NCBI GenBank assembly: GCA_030432815.1
Contig: JAUILB010000143.1
Location: 1 to 7,224 of the forward strand
Reading direction: 5' to 3'
Length of the DNA stretch: 7,224 bases
From: Alphaproteobacteria bacterium
GTDB taxonomy: Bacteria > Pseudomonadota > Alphaproteobacteria > Sphingomonadales > Emcibacteraceae
Both the position numbers and the translations under genes were made by a program. The notes under the pieces were generated by a model, which did no database searches, was not told the origin of the DNA, and worked only from the letters and a program-made list of their open reading frames with translations. Below are positions 1 through 5,414 of this stretch, piece by piece. Every line of letters begins with the position of its first letter. The first letter of the stretch is position 1.

Positions 1-1135
1 ACGTTTTCTTTTCCGCTTGTTCACGTTGTTCTTTGGTCCAGTAAAGTACCGGTCGTCCTTTCCCGTCACCAAACGCACCCGCAAGAAGTACAATCAAATC
101 AAGTGCTGTTCCAACGAAAAACAAACCACCGGTTAACAGGTAAAGAAGCCCGGTCCACGGCCGCCCCACATAAAAACGATGCAACCCACCAATAACCGGC
201 GCAAATCCCAGCAAACAAAGCAAAACGCTGATTGACCGGGATTTTTTCGATGGTTCCGGTTCTGCATCAAAGGTAACCCCAACCCTGGCGGCCATTCCCT
301 TGGCCAGTTTCACGGTTTCCGGATCAAGCTTATCATGTGCTTCCTTTGCCGCACTCGTCGCTTTGGCTGTTACTTTTTTAAGCCCGTCCGTAAAACTACC
401 ACGCCCATTATCATTGTCCGCGTTATAACTACTATCGCGTGATTGAACAGGAAATGTTGTGATTGACGCACTGGTTTCAATACTTTCTGCAATGACTTTT
501 ATATCTTTATCTTGGTCGGGAATAATTTCCGGTTTTTCCGGAAGGGTGATTGGAACAAATATGTGATGAATTGCTTTTGTCACTTTGACTGCCAGTTCTT
601 CCTGCCCATCAAGGCCGCTCCCTATGCCAATGTCAAAACGATCTGACCAGATAGTCGCTCCCTTCTGATCATGAAGCTGGCAATTAAAACGAACCTTTTC
701 ATTTCCTTCACGCAGACTTCCTTCGAGTACATATCCTACACCCAATGACCGGGCAACCCGACGAATATCGGATTTTGTGTCTTTATATTCTTCGACGGTC
801 GTACGTGGAGCTGCGGCTATTGAGCGATCTTTCTGAATAAGTGAAATCAGATCATCCAATAACCCATCGGCAAAAGTTGCATCACTTAACCCCCGATCAG
901 CAAACGGCAGGCAAGCAATTGCCGGAAGCCCGCCATAATCCGGGGCGTCTGCCTTATAATTAATAGGCACGTCAGCATGTGATGCATTAAAGACCTGTTT
1001 TCCAAAAATTTTGCGTAAAATCAACGCGCCATTGGTAATAAAAAGAGTAAGTAACGCGAGTATGGAACCTATCGCGCCGAGCATATTATCGTTAGCTTTC
1101 GCCCATTCAAATGCCTGTAGCAGATAGTCCATCAT
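1..1135 (-). CDS. TolB-like domain / TM2 domain membrane protein (3' end cut by window edge)
   Basis: The frame is open for 378 codons and leaves the window, so the C-terminus is missing. Two ATGs stand in tandem (1135 and 1132) directly after an in-frame TAA, so the start is limited to these two; a weak GGACGA lies upstream. Seen in order: a hydrophobic helix at about 18-40; a TolB-like domain at about 70-195 with IACLPFAD (73-80), FADGLLDDL (88-96), YVLEGSLR (135-142) and a Trp near 163; a polar, probably disordered linker (200-298); then a TM2 domain with GLHRFYVGR (317-325), LTGG (334-337) and DLI (346-348), forming two membrane helices at about 302-316 and 328-351, followed by a basic tail with YWTKEQ. 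TolB-like domains of this type occur in adenylate-cyclase-like and CadC-like proteins. TM2 proteins are small hairpin membrane proteins of mostly unknown role. The combination suggests a membrane-anchored sensing or scaffold protein; its function is unknown. It lies downstream of the TerB-like gene on the same strand. Confidence 0.85.
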   Translation of the reverse strand, partial: MMDYLLQAFEWAKANDNMLGAIGSILALLTLFITNGALILRKIFGKQVFNASHADVPINYKADAPDYGGLPAIACLPFADRGLSDATFADGLLDDLISLIQKDRSIAAAPRTTVEEYKDTKSDIRRVARSLGVGYVLEGSLREGNEKVRFNCQLHDQKGATIWSDRFDIGIGSGLDGQEELAVKVTKAIHHIFVPITLPEKPEIIPDQDKDIKVIAESIETSASITTFPVQSRDSSYNADNDNGRGSFTDGLKKVTAKATSAAKEAHDKLDPETVKLAKGMAARVGVTFDAEPEPSKKSRSISVLLCLLGFAPVIGGLHRFYVGRPWTGLLYLLTGGLFFVGTALDLIVLLAGAFGDGKGRPVLYWTKEQREQAEKKT

Positions 1136-1160
1136 TTAAACATCGTCCAAGTATCATGTC

Positions 1161-1180
1161 CATGTAACTTAATTTACATG
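1161..1180. promoter_or_regulatory. Perfect inverted repeat CATGTAA-N6-TTACATG
   Basis: Two 7-base arms are exact reverse complements around a 6-base AT-only-plus-C centre. The repeat lies 26 bases upstream of the start codon of the TolB/TM2 gene, between it and the TerB-like gene. No T-run follows on either strand, so an intrinsic terminator is unlikely. The size and symmetry fit an operator for a dimeric repressor or activator, but no regulator is identified. Further CATG tetranucleotides flank it on the left. Confidence 0.4.
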
Positions 1181-1199
1181 CAGGAAAACCGGTATTTTT

Positions 1200-1226
1200 G
1201 CGAACACCTTAAACCAATTTGTTCGC
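1200..1226. repeat. Inverted repeat GCGAAC-N15-GTTCGC
   Basis: Six-base arms at 1200-1205 and 1221-1226 are perfectly complementary around a 15-base spacer, just past the stop codon of the TerB-like gene. Read on the minus strand, the second arm is followed by AAAAATACC rather than T residues, so it does not look like a rho-independent terminator. It may be an mRNA hairpin between the two minus-strand genes, or chance. Confidence 0.25.
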
Positions 1227-1242
1227 CGAAGATAAAATGGCT

Positions 1243-1608
1243 TTATAATAGAACAAGTTCGGCTGGTGTTAATTTAAGCGCTTCGGCAACGTTATTGAAC
1301 ATATCAATTTCAAATGAATGCGCATGATCATCTGCCAAAACAATTTTTTTCAGTGCGCGTACAATTGCAATTCTGTCATCGTTACTTAATTCTTTACGAA
1401 CAGATTTCAGATATTTATGGATTTCTTTCCGTTCAATAAATTCGGAATTTGCAGCCATATGAACCTGCGCAGAAGTAATTTCAATACCAAGCTCTTCTTT
1501 GACGATACGTTGTACGGCTTCGACTTCAACCTGTTTAATATTCGTGTCAGCCCGGGTCATGACAGAAATCGTTTTAAGTAAGGCTTCCTGCGGAACGGTA
1601 AGTGACAT
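1243..1608 (-). CDS. TerB-like (tellurite resistance TerB / DjlA-type) small protein
   Basis: A 121-residue, highly helical, soluble protein. It shows the TerB/DjlA pattern of two alpha-helical halves, each with an acidic pair after a hydrophobic helix: ADTNIKQVEVE near 20-30 and ADDHAHSFE near 92-100, the positions where TerB family members carry metal-coordinating acidic residues. Length is close to that of stand-alone TerB domains (about 110-150). TerB domains are associated with tellurite and other stress responses and often with membrane proteins; no other ter genes (terC, terD, terZ) are visible, so tellurite resistance should not be assumed. An in-frame ATG four codons upstream (1620) exists, but the ATG at 1608 has an ideal GGAG six bases before it and is preferred. 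The 107-base gap to the TolB/TM2 gene on the same strand makes co-transcription possible. Confidence 0.72.
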   Translation of the reverse strand: MSLTVPQEALLKTISVMTRADTNIKQVEVEAVQRIVKEELGIEITSAQVHMAANSEFIERKEIHKYLKSVRKELSNDDRIAIVRALKKIVLADDHAHSFEIDMFNNVAEALKLTPAELVLL

Positions 1609-1614
1609 TTTGAT

Positions 1615-1618
1615 CTCC
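1615..1618 (-). promoter_or_regulatory. Shine-Dalgarno GGAG deciding the TerB-like start
   Basis: GGAG lies on the minus strand six bases before the ATG at 1608. The alternative upstream ATG at 1620 has only AT-rich sequence before it and would place this GGAG inside the coding region, so the downstream start is favoured. Confidence 0.6.
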
Positions 1619-1725
1619 ATATGATTATTATATTTTTGAATATTATATTAGGCTATATCAAACAAAACTTACTTTAAAAAGTCAACTTTATATTCATATG
1701 CTTGACTAAATCTGTGGCTGTATAA

Positions 1726-2628
1726 TCAGGGAATATTATCGAATGCCGCTGATAATCCGGGAAGGATCGCCTTTACATTTTCATTTCCCGCTGCACCAAT
1801 CCTAAGGGCCGATAAAAACGCCGTAAGATTATGACGCTTGGCAAGCCCCGCATTCGATGAAAAGGCCTGTTCCCAGTTTTCCATTTCCGGCTGCGGGTCG
1901 GATATCTCTAAAAACCATTCTGTCCATTCTTCTTCGTTTAAGGTACCCTGCATCGCCATAAATAATACTGGTCTTGCAAGTCTCGCGGGTTCACCATAAA
2001 TGTAAAAATGCCCCATCGGGCTTACCTGTGATGCAATTGCGCTTAACATCAAACGATGCTCATCGGCACCAATATTTTCATTAAGGCTTAATTGCATCAA
2101 TAAGTCGGCCGTATGCGCTACAGCATGACGCCAGCCTTCCTTTTCATCAAATCCACGGTAGTCAGAAATAGTCTTTAAATAATTGCTGCCTATGCGTATG
2201 ACCCTTGACCGATCTTCTTCGCTAAAATGCGGATTAGTACGGTCGGTACGTGCCACTTCCGCGATACAAAGTGCGGCAAAAGGTTTTCTGACACCATATT
2301 CGTCTGTTTCATCGTTCAAATAAGTTTCGCATTTATCCAGTAACCGTCTTATTCCGGCATTATCCACCCGTCCGCGTCGCAGCATTGTGGCGATGCCTTC
2401 ATATGCGATACCGTCACGCAGGGCGGGATCAGGATCACCAAGACAATCGGCAAGCATCAACACGAGCGTATTTTCACGAATGCTTTCCTGCGGGATAAAA
2501 TTATTTTGTTTCAAACGTTCAAAAAAGTCCCGATCATAGCGGGCAGTCGTACATGTCCCCTGTGCCAGTACCAGATCAAACTGTGCAGTAATAAGAAGGA
2601 ATAACATTACGATAATTTTAAATTTCAT
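1726..2628 (-). CDS. Exported DUF2785 family protein
   Basis: A 300-residue protein with a clear Sec signal peptide: MKFK, a hydrophobic core at about 5-21, and a likely signal peptidase I site after VLA at 22. There is no lipobox, so it is probably a soluble periplasmic or secreted protein. The mature part is alpha-helical and repeat-like. It carries motifs that match my recollection of DUF2785 proteins: RDGIAYE (71-77), a GWRHAVAH-type stretch with paired histidines (165-172) and GEPARLARPVL (212-222). The family has no known biochemical function. Cys occurs at 26, 62, 100 and 121, so disulfides are possible in the periplasm. No good Shine-Dalgarno precedes the ATG; a second ATG at codon 8 would shorten the signal peptide and has no better one. 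It is divergent from the SDR gene and has a separate AT-rich 5' region from the TerB-like gene downstream. Confidence 0.75.
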   Translation of the reverse strand: MKFKIIVMLFLLITAQFDLVLAQGTCTTARYDRDFFERLKQNNFIPQESIRENTLVLMLADCLGDPDPALRDGIAYEGIATMLRRGRVDNAGIRRLLDKCETYLNDETDEYGVRKPFAALCIAEVARTDRTNPHFSEEDRSRVIRIGSNYLKTISDYRGFDEKEGWRHAVAHTADLLMQLSLNENIGADEHRLMLSAIASQVSPMGHFYIYGEPARLARPVLFMAMQGTLNEEEWTEWFLEISDPQPEMENWEQAFSSNAGLAKRHNLTAFLSALRIGAAGNENVKAILPGLSAAFDNIP

Positions 2629-2634
2629 CGAGAA

Positions 2635-2664
2635 AGTTTACAGTCGTGACAAATAGTTAGTCAA
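2635..2664 (-). promoter_or_regulatory. Weak candidate promoter for the DUF2785 gene
   Basis: On the minus strand, TTGACT (2659-2664) is followed after 18 bases by TAAACT (2635-2640). The -35 matches the sigma-70 consensus at five of six positions and the -10 at four of six. Transcription would begin at or next to the ATG at 2628, giving a leaderless or near-leaderless mRNA, which would fit the absence of a Shine-Dalgarno. This is weak evidence. Confidence 0.2.
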
Positions 2665-2682
2665 ACTAATTTGATAGCTATC
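2657..2682. promoter_or_regulatory. Cluster of overlapping inverted repeats in a divergent promoter region
   Basis: Three small symmetries lie side by side in the spacer between the divergent DUF2785 and SDR genes: TTAGT-CAA-ACTAA (2657-2669), TCAAA-CTAA-TTTGA (2661-2674) and the perfect palindrome GATAGCTATC (2673-2682). Each alone could be chance in AT-rich DNA. Clustered here, they are candidate operator sites for one or both genes. Confidence 0.25.
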
Positions 2683-2751
2683 TACTCATAATATTTAACA
2701 ATCAAATCCTTTTATAAGATAAATTAACATGCTAAATTCCGCGCAAGCAGT

Positions 2752-2755
2752 GGAG
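2752..2755 (+). promoter_or_regulatory. Shine-Dalgarno GGAG deciding the SDR start
   Basis: GGAG is six bases before the ATG at 2762. An in-frame ATG at 2729 would add 11 residues but has only AT-rich sequence before it. The Rossmann-fold strand begins directly after the downstream start (MPRTVLITGG), as usual for the family, so 2762 is the better start. Confidence 0.6.
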
Positions 2756-2761
2756 ATAGAG

Positions 2762-3442
2762 ATGCCGAGAACAGTGCTTATAACAGGTGGCAACCGTGGT
2801 TTAGGCCTAGAAGTCGTTAAGAAGATGGCTTTGCTGGGCCACAATGTTTTATTAGGATGTCGTGATCTTAAACGAGGCCAGGATCTGGCAACCAGAACAT
2901 ATGGTAAGATCAAGGCTGTGGAAATGGACCTGTCCAATTCAAAAATTCTTAGGGCAAAAACTGCCGCTATTCTTGATGCTCATGGCCCCATTGATATTTT
3001 AATTAACAACGCCGCTATTTTGAAAGATGGTGATGTCTTAGGCACAAAAAGCACTGATTTTTACGAAAGTGTACAGGTGAATCTAATCGCCTGCTTCGAT
3101 CTTATCCAAATGGTACTACCTAAAATGATAGAAAGAGATTATGGTCGTATTGTTAACGTCACATCTGACTGGGGGTCATTTGCCGATGGGTTAAACGGCC
3201 CGGTATCCTATTCTGTAACAAAAGCAGCACTTAACGCCATGACGTTAAATATGTCACATACTTTACCCAAGAACATCAAAATAAATTCTGTCCATCCCGG
3301 GTGGCTTCGTACTGATATGGGCGGCGAAGCGGCACCATTATCCGCCGAAGAAGGCGCAGAAACCGTTGTCTGGCTTGCCAATGCCCCTGCCATTGCATCT
3401 TCAGGTGGTTTCTATCACCGAAAAATGATTAAAGAGTGGTGA
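2762..3442 (+). CDS. Short-chain dehydrogenase/reductase, carbonyl-reductase-like
   Basis: A 226-residue classical SDR, a cytosolic NAD(P)H-dependent oxidoreductase. Seen: the nucleotide-binding TGGNRGLG (8-15); CRDLKRGQ (33-40), whose Arg after the second strand, as in carbonyl reductases, favours NADPH; NNAA (82-85); the conserved Asn in VQVN (107); the Ser region NVTS (132-135); the catalytic Tyr-150 and Lys-154 in YSVTK; and HPGWLRTDMGG (178-188), typical of the carbonyl reductase/C-factor subgroup. The catalytic set is complete and the length is normal for this compact subgroup, so the enzyme should be active; its carbonyl substrate cannot be told from sequence. The start at 2762 is chosen on the GGAG at 2752. 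The stop is 7 bases before the GNAT acetyltransferase gene, so the two form an operon. It is divergent from the DUF2785 gene. Confidence 0.92.
   Translation: MPRTVLITGGNRGLGLEVVKKMALLGHNVLLGCRDLKRGQDLATRTYGKIKAVEMDLSNSKILRAKTAAILDAHGPIDILINNAAILKDGDVLGTKSTDFYESVQVNLIACFDLIQMVLPKMIERDYGRIVNVTSDWGSFADGLNGPVSYSVTKAALNAMTLNMSHTLPKNIKINSVHPGWLRTDMGGEAAPLSAEEGAETVVWLANAPAIASSGGFYHRKMIKEW
3438..3442 (+). promoter_or_regulatory. Ribosome binding site GGTGA overlapping the SDR stop codon
   Basis: GGTGA, seven bases before the ATG at 3450, includes the TGA stop of the SDR gene. Ribosomes ending the SDR gene would therefore sit on the start site of the acetyltransferase gene, which suggests translational coupling. 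Confidence 0.45.
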
Positions 3443-3449
3443 ATAGCCC

Positions 3450-3989
3450 ATGACTGATCTGATCATCCGTCGTGCCACAGCCGACGATAATACACCAGAA
3501 CGCGTAACCCATCTTGTCCAGCTCATCAATGAAATATACGCTACCGAAGAAGCAGGTATGTGGAAAGAAACGACAGCTGGGCGTGTCGTTGCGGACGAAA
3601 TAAGTGCTTATCTTGAAAATCAGCAGCTATTTTTCGCATTTGTCGGAAACGAACTGGTTGGCAGCGTTAAAATTGATGTGATCGATGCAGAAACGATGGA
3701 ATTTGGCATGCTGGTCGCCAACCCAGCATTTCGCGGTATGGGCATCGGAAGGGAACTCGTTAAAGCAGTGGAAAATCATGCCCGCACGGCAGGTTTTAAA
3801 AAAATGATGCTTGAGCTTCTAACCCCGAAAGACTGGGTTAATCCTTCAAAAGAATTTCTCAAAAAATGGTATACCCGTATAGGATACGTCCCGGGAAAAA
3901 CAATCCCTTTTGAACAGGAATTTCCAAGGCGCAAACATGAATTCGCCTGCCCTTGTGTTTTTACGGTCTGGTTAAAAGATTTAACTTAA
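3450..3989 (+). CDS. GNAT family N-acetyltransferase
   Basis: A 179-residue single-domain GNAT protein, predicted cytosolic, that would transfer an acetyl group from acetyl-CoA to an amine. Seen: beta-strand 1 with IIRRAT (5-10); the central strand FFAFVGNELVGSVKI (61-75); strand 4 MEFGMLVANPAFR (83-95), leading into the acetyl-CoA pyrophosphate loop RGMGIG (95-100) and the following helix; and the C-terminal FLKKWYTRIGYVPG (136-149), the usual GNAT motif B segment with its conserved Tyr. Length is typical. The acceptor is unknown. Its position 7 bases after the SDR gene suggests that both enzymes act on related small molecules, but this is only context. The stop codon overlaps that of the convergent gene by four bases. 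Confidence 0.88.
   Translation: MTDLIIRRATADDNTPERVTHLVQLINEIYATEEAGMWKETTAGRVVADEISAYLENQQLFFAFVGNELVGSVKIDVIDAETMEFGMLVANPAFRGMGIGRELVKAVENHARTAGFKKMMLELLTPKDWVNPSKEFLKKWYTRIGYVPGKTIPFEQEFPRRKHEFACPCVFTVWLKDLT
3986..3989. other. Four-base tail-to-tail overlap of convergent stop codons
   Basis: The palindrome TTAA supplies the TAA stop of the plus-strand acetyltransferase (3987-3989) and the TAA stop of the minus-strand exported protein (3986-3988). There is no spacer for a terminator, so each transcript probably runs into the opposite gene. Confidence 0.85.
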
Positions 3990-4657
3990 TTTTCAAATAA
4001 CCCGAACGTATCAAGCAGATTTTCGGTAATAGCGGCCCGTTTAAAAACATACCCATCATCATTGGCAAGGCGGTAATGGCTCCAGGCGGAAATGGCACCA
4101 ACCGTTTTATTATCCAAAAAGCCGGTAAGATCCCCTTCAAGAAATTTATAATCACGGAGCCGCGTCTGCATTGCGATAATCTGTTCTCTGGAAAGTTCCC
4201 GTTCTGCTATCAGATACTGTGCACTATTACCCCAGGGGATAACGAGCACACGATCATCAACCTGATAAACATGCATGAAGCTTTCATCTTCACAAACGAA
4301 ATGGAATGTTTTCCCGATACGTTGATCTCCTTTACTACCGGCGCTATCGGCCGGCGCAACATGTATATCGGATAAAATCGGATCTTCCGTATTTACAACC
4401 GGCACAAATGAATGAAAAACGGCCCATGCATCGCAGGACATTCCTTCTATTTCAATGCCGTCCTCCGTAAATTTAATTATTTTGCCAATTTCTTCACCGC
4501 CGATTTCCTCCGGCAGCCTGACTGCTGCAACATCGCTGGCGTTTCGAATGGTTACCACCTTGAAATCACCCACAATTGGTGATTTTTCAAGCCTTTCTTC
4601 TTCCTGCGCAAATGCAGCAAAAGGAATAAATAAAAATAACATAAATAATTTATTCAT
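3986..4657 (-). CDS. Exported protein with C-terminal peptidoglycan-binding-like domain
   Basis: A 223-residue protein with a short Sec signal peptide (hydrophobic 4-16, likely cleavage after AFA at 17) and no lipobox. The middle region (about 28-152) looks beta-rich and acidic, with Cys-75 and Cys-122 that could form a disulfide; I do not recognise it. The last 65 residues resemble a PG_binding_1 three-helix domain: IIAMQTRLRDYKFLEGDLTG (160-179) followed by DNKTVGAISAW (182-192), the familiar pattern of Gln-x-x-Leu, Gly-x-hydrophobic-x-Gly and Thr-x-x-Ala-Ile. This suggests periplasmic cell-wall attachment. No catalytic domain is evident. It follows the Trp/Cys-rich hypothetical gene by 67 bases on the same strand and may be co-transcribed with it. 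It converges on the GNAT gene. Confidence 0.7.
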   Translation of the reverse strand: MNKLFMLFLFIPFAAFAQEEERLEKSPIVGDFKVVTIRNASDVAAVRLPEEIGGEEIGKIIKFTEDGIEIEGMSCDAWAVFHSFVPVVNTEDPILSDIHVAPADSAGSKGDQRIGKTFHFVCEDESFMHVYQVDDRVLVIPWGNSAQYLIAERELSREQIIAMQTRLRDYKFLEGDLTGFLDNKTVGAISAWSHYRLANDDGYVFKRAAITENLLDTFGLFEN

Positions 4658-4664
4658 AATCCGA

Positions 4665-4671
4665 CTTCCTT
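4665..4671 (-). promoter_or_regulatory. Strong Shine-Dalgarno AAGGAAG
   Basis: AAGGAAG on the minus strand lies seven bases before the ATG at 4657 and confirms that start and its signal peptide. Confidence 0.6.
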
Positions 4672-4724
4672 GTGACCCGTCTCAACCATTACATAACGCT
4701 GAAATAAGCCAACAAAAGGGCGGA

Positions 4725-5234
4725 TTAGATAAAGGGATCATAAGACCAATGCAACAGTGCCTGCCTTTGCCGTGGCCGACACCAGATATCACCCGGCTCA
4801 CAATTCGCACGAATTTGTCCTGCATGACGACGAAAAGCGCGCCAACGTTTAATCTGTACCGCGTCCATATCATCATGACGGCGCCCCATATAATACCTGC
4901 AGTACCATTCAAACCAGCCGCGTGGGTCAAGATCAAATATCCATCCCTTTCGTCGCCATTCAGAAAGTGGCTGACTACAGGAAACACCAAAGCAGTTTAT
5001 TGACGGGTCTTTTTTTTCTGCGAGTTTCGCTTTTTTAAACCATTCGGCGGGATATTCTGCTTGCGCACTGTTTAAATATCGCCCTTCAAATATACCAAGA
5101 GCAAGCATTTCAGCCGGTGAATAAAAAGGATCAAACCCCGGTGCAAACTGCTTTCCCATTGGCGCAGCAAGCCGGTATTCGTAATTTTGCTGCATAAGGT
5201 TATTTACTTTTATGATATCACCTTTTTTGGGCAT
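4725..5234 (-). CDS. Conserved hypothetical Trp/Cys-rich protein
   Basis: A 169-residue protein of unknown function with no signal peptide or membrane helix. It is rich in aromatic residues (eight Trp) and basic toward the end. Notable stretches are GIFEGRYLN (47-55), EYPAEWF (60-66), DPRGWFEWYCRYYMGRR (103-119), a QIKRW (127-131) and a C-terminal block with NCEPGDIWCRPRQRQALL (144-161). Cysteines sit at 81, 86, 112, 145 and 152; the CX4C and CX6C pairs could bind a metal, which is speculation. The motif density gives the impression of a widely conserved family, but I cannot name it. The start at 5234 has AGGTGA 11 bases upstream, somewhat far; an ATG at codon 14 has no better site. It is divergent from the TolB/TPR regulator and 67 bases upstream of the exported peptidoglycan-binding-like gene. 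Confidence 0.75.
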   Translation of the reverse strand: MPKKGDIIKVNNLMQQNYEYRLAAPMGKQFAPGFDPFYSPAEMLALGIFEGRYLNSAQAEYPAEWFKKAKLAEKKDPSINCFGVSCSQPLSEWRRKGWIFDLDPRGWFEWYCRYYMGRRHDDMDAVQIKRWRAFRRHAGQIRANCEPGDIWCRPRQRQALLHWSYDPFI

Positions 5235-5257
5235 TTTTCTGTAAGATCACCTTGAAT

Positions 5258-5263
5258 ATTATA
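5258..5263 (-). promoter_or_regulatory. Candidate -10 box TATAAT for the hypothetical/exported gene pair
   Basis: A perfect TATAAT lies on the minus strand 23 bases before the ATG at 5234. No acceptable -35 lies 16-18 bases upstream of it. A perfect TTGACA (5311-5316, minus) is too far away to pair with it and has only a poor -10 of its own. It would need an activator or may be chance. Confidence 0.25.
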
Positions 5264-5325
5264 AACCTACCAAATAGTAAGCGCCCCTTTAGCAACTGGT
5301 AAAGAACAAATGTCAAAAATCAGCT

Positions 5326-5349
5326 TGCCAATATGAATTAATTTTGGCA
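5326..5349. promoter_or_regulatory. Inverted repeat TGCCAA-N12-TTGGCA
   Basis: Perfect six-base arms at 5326-5331 and 5344-5349 flank a 12-base AT-rich spacer in the 180-base region between divergent genes. The right arm overlaps the -24 element of the sigma-54-like promoter, so a protein bound here could affect it. Possibly an operator. Confidence 0.3.
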
Positions 5350-5360
5350 CATGATGTGCA
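5345..5360 (+). promoter_or_regulatory. Sigma-54 (-24/-12) type promoter candidate upstream of the TolB/TPR regulator
   Basis: The sequence TGGCAC-N6-TGCA fits the RpoN consensus TGGCACG-N4-TTGCW: the -24 TGGCAC is exact, GG (5346-5347) and GC (5358-5359) are separated by exactly ten bases, and TGCA matches the end of the -12 element; two consensus positions differ (A for G at 5351, G for T at 5356). Transcription would start near 5370, leaving a leader of about 45 bases before the ATG at 5415. The same bases form the near-perfect palindrome GCACAT-G-ATGTGC (5347-5359), so an operator is the main alternative. No sigma-54 activator gene is in view. Confidence 0.42.
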
Positions 5361-5414
5361 GTAGCCTGCGGATATGGGGCTTTTCGCAGCGCTTGTCAGA
5401 AATGTGGTAAAATA

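Noticed and set aside
1200..1226. Intrinsic terminator after the TerB-like gene
   Set aside because: The hairpin arms pair, but the bases after the hairpin on the coding strand are A-rich and no U-tract is present.
1243..1608. Tellurite resistance operon
   Set aside because: Only a TerB-like domain is present; no terC, terD, terE or terZ genes are in the window, so naming the gene terB or assigning tellurite resistance is not supported.
1680..1685. TTGACT -35 for the TerB-like gene (minus strand)
   Set aside because: The best -10-like GATATA is 20 bases away and TATAAT-like sequence further on has no proper -35. The region is too AT-rich to tell a promoter from chance.
2695..2937. Minus-strand open frames within the SDR gene (also 3208-3393)
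   Set aside because: The plus-strand SDR motifs (TGGNRGLG, NNAA, YSVTK) fix the coding frame, so the antisense frames are incidental.
4076..4375. Open frames antisense to or overlapping the exported protein (also 3961-4155 and 4682-4990)
   Set aside because: They conflict with better supported genes and show no motifs or ribosome sites.
4455..5003. Plus-strand open frame of 182 codons
   Set aside because: It lies antisense across the exported protein gene and the Trp/Cys-rich gene, both of which have recognisable features (signal peptide with strong ribosome site; dense motifs). Its protein is low in recognisable structure and has no ribosome site.
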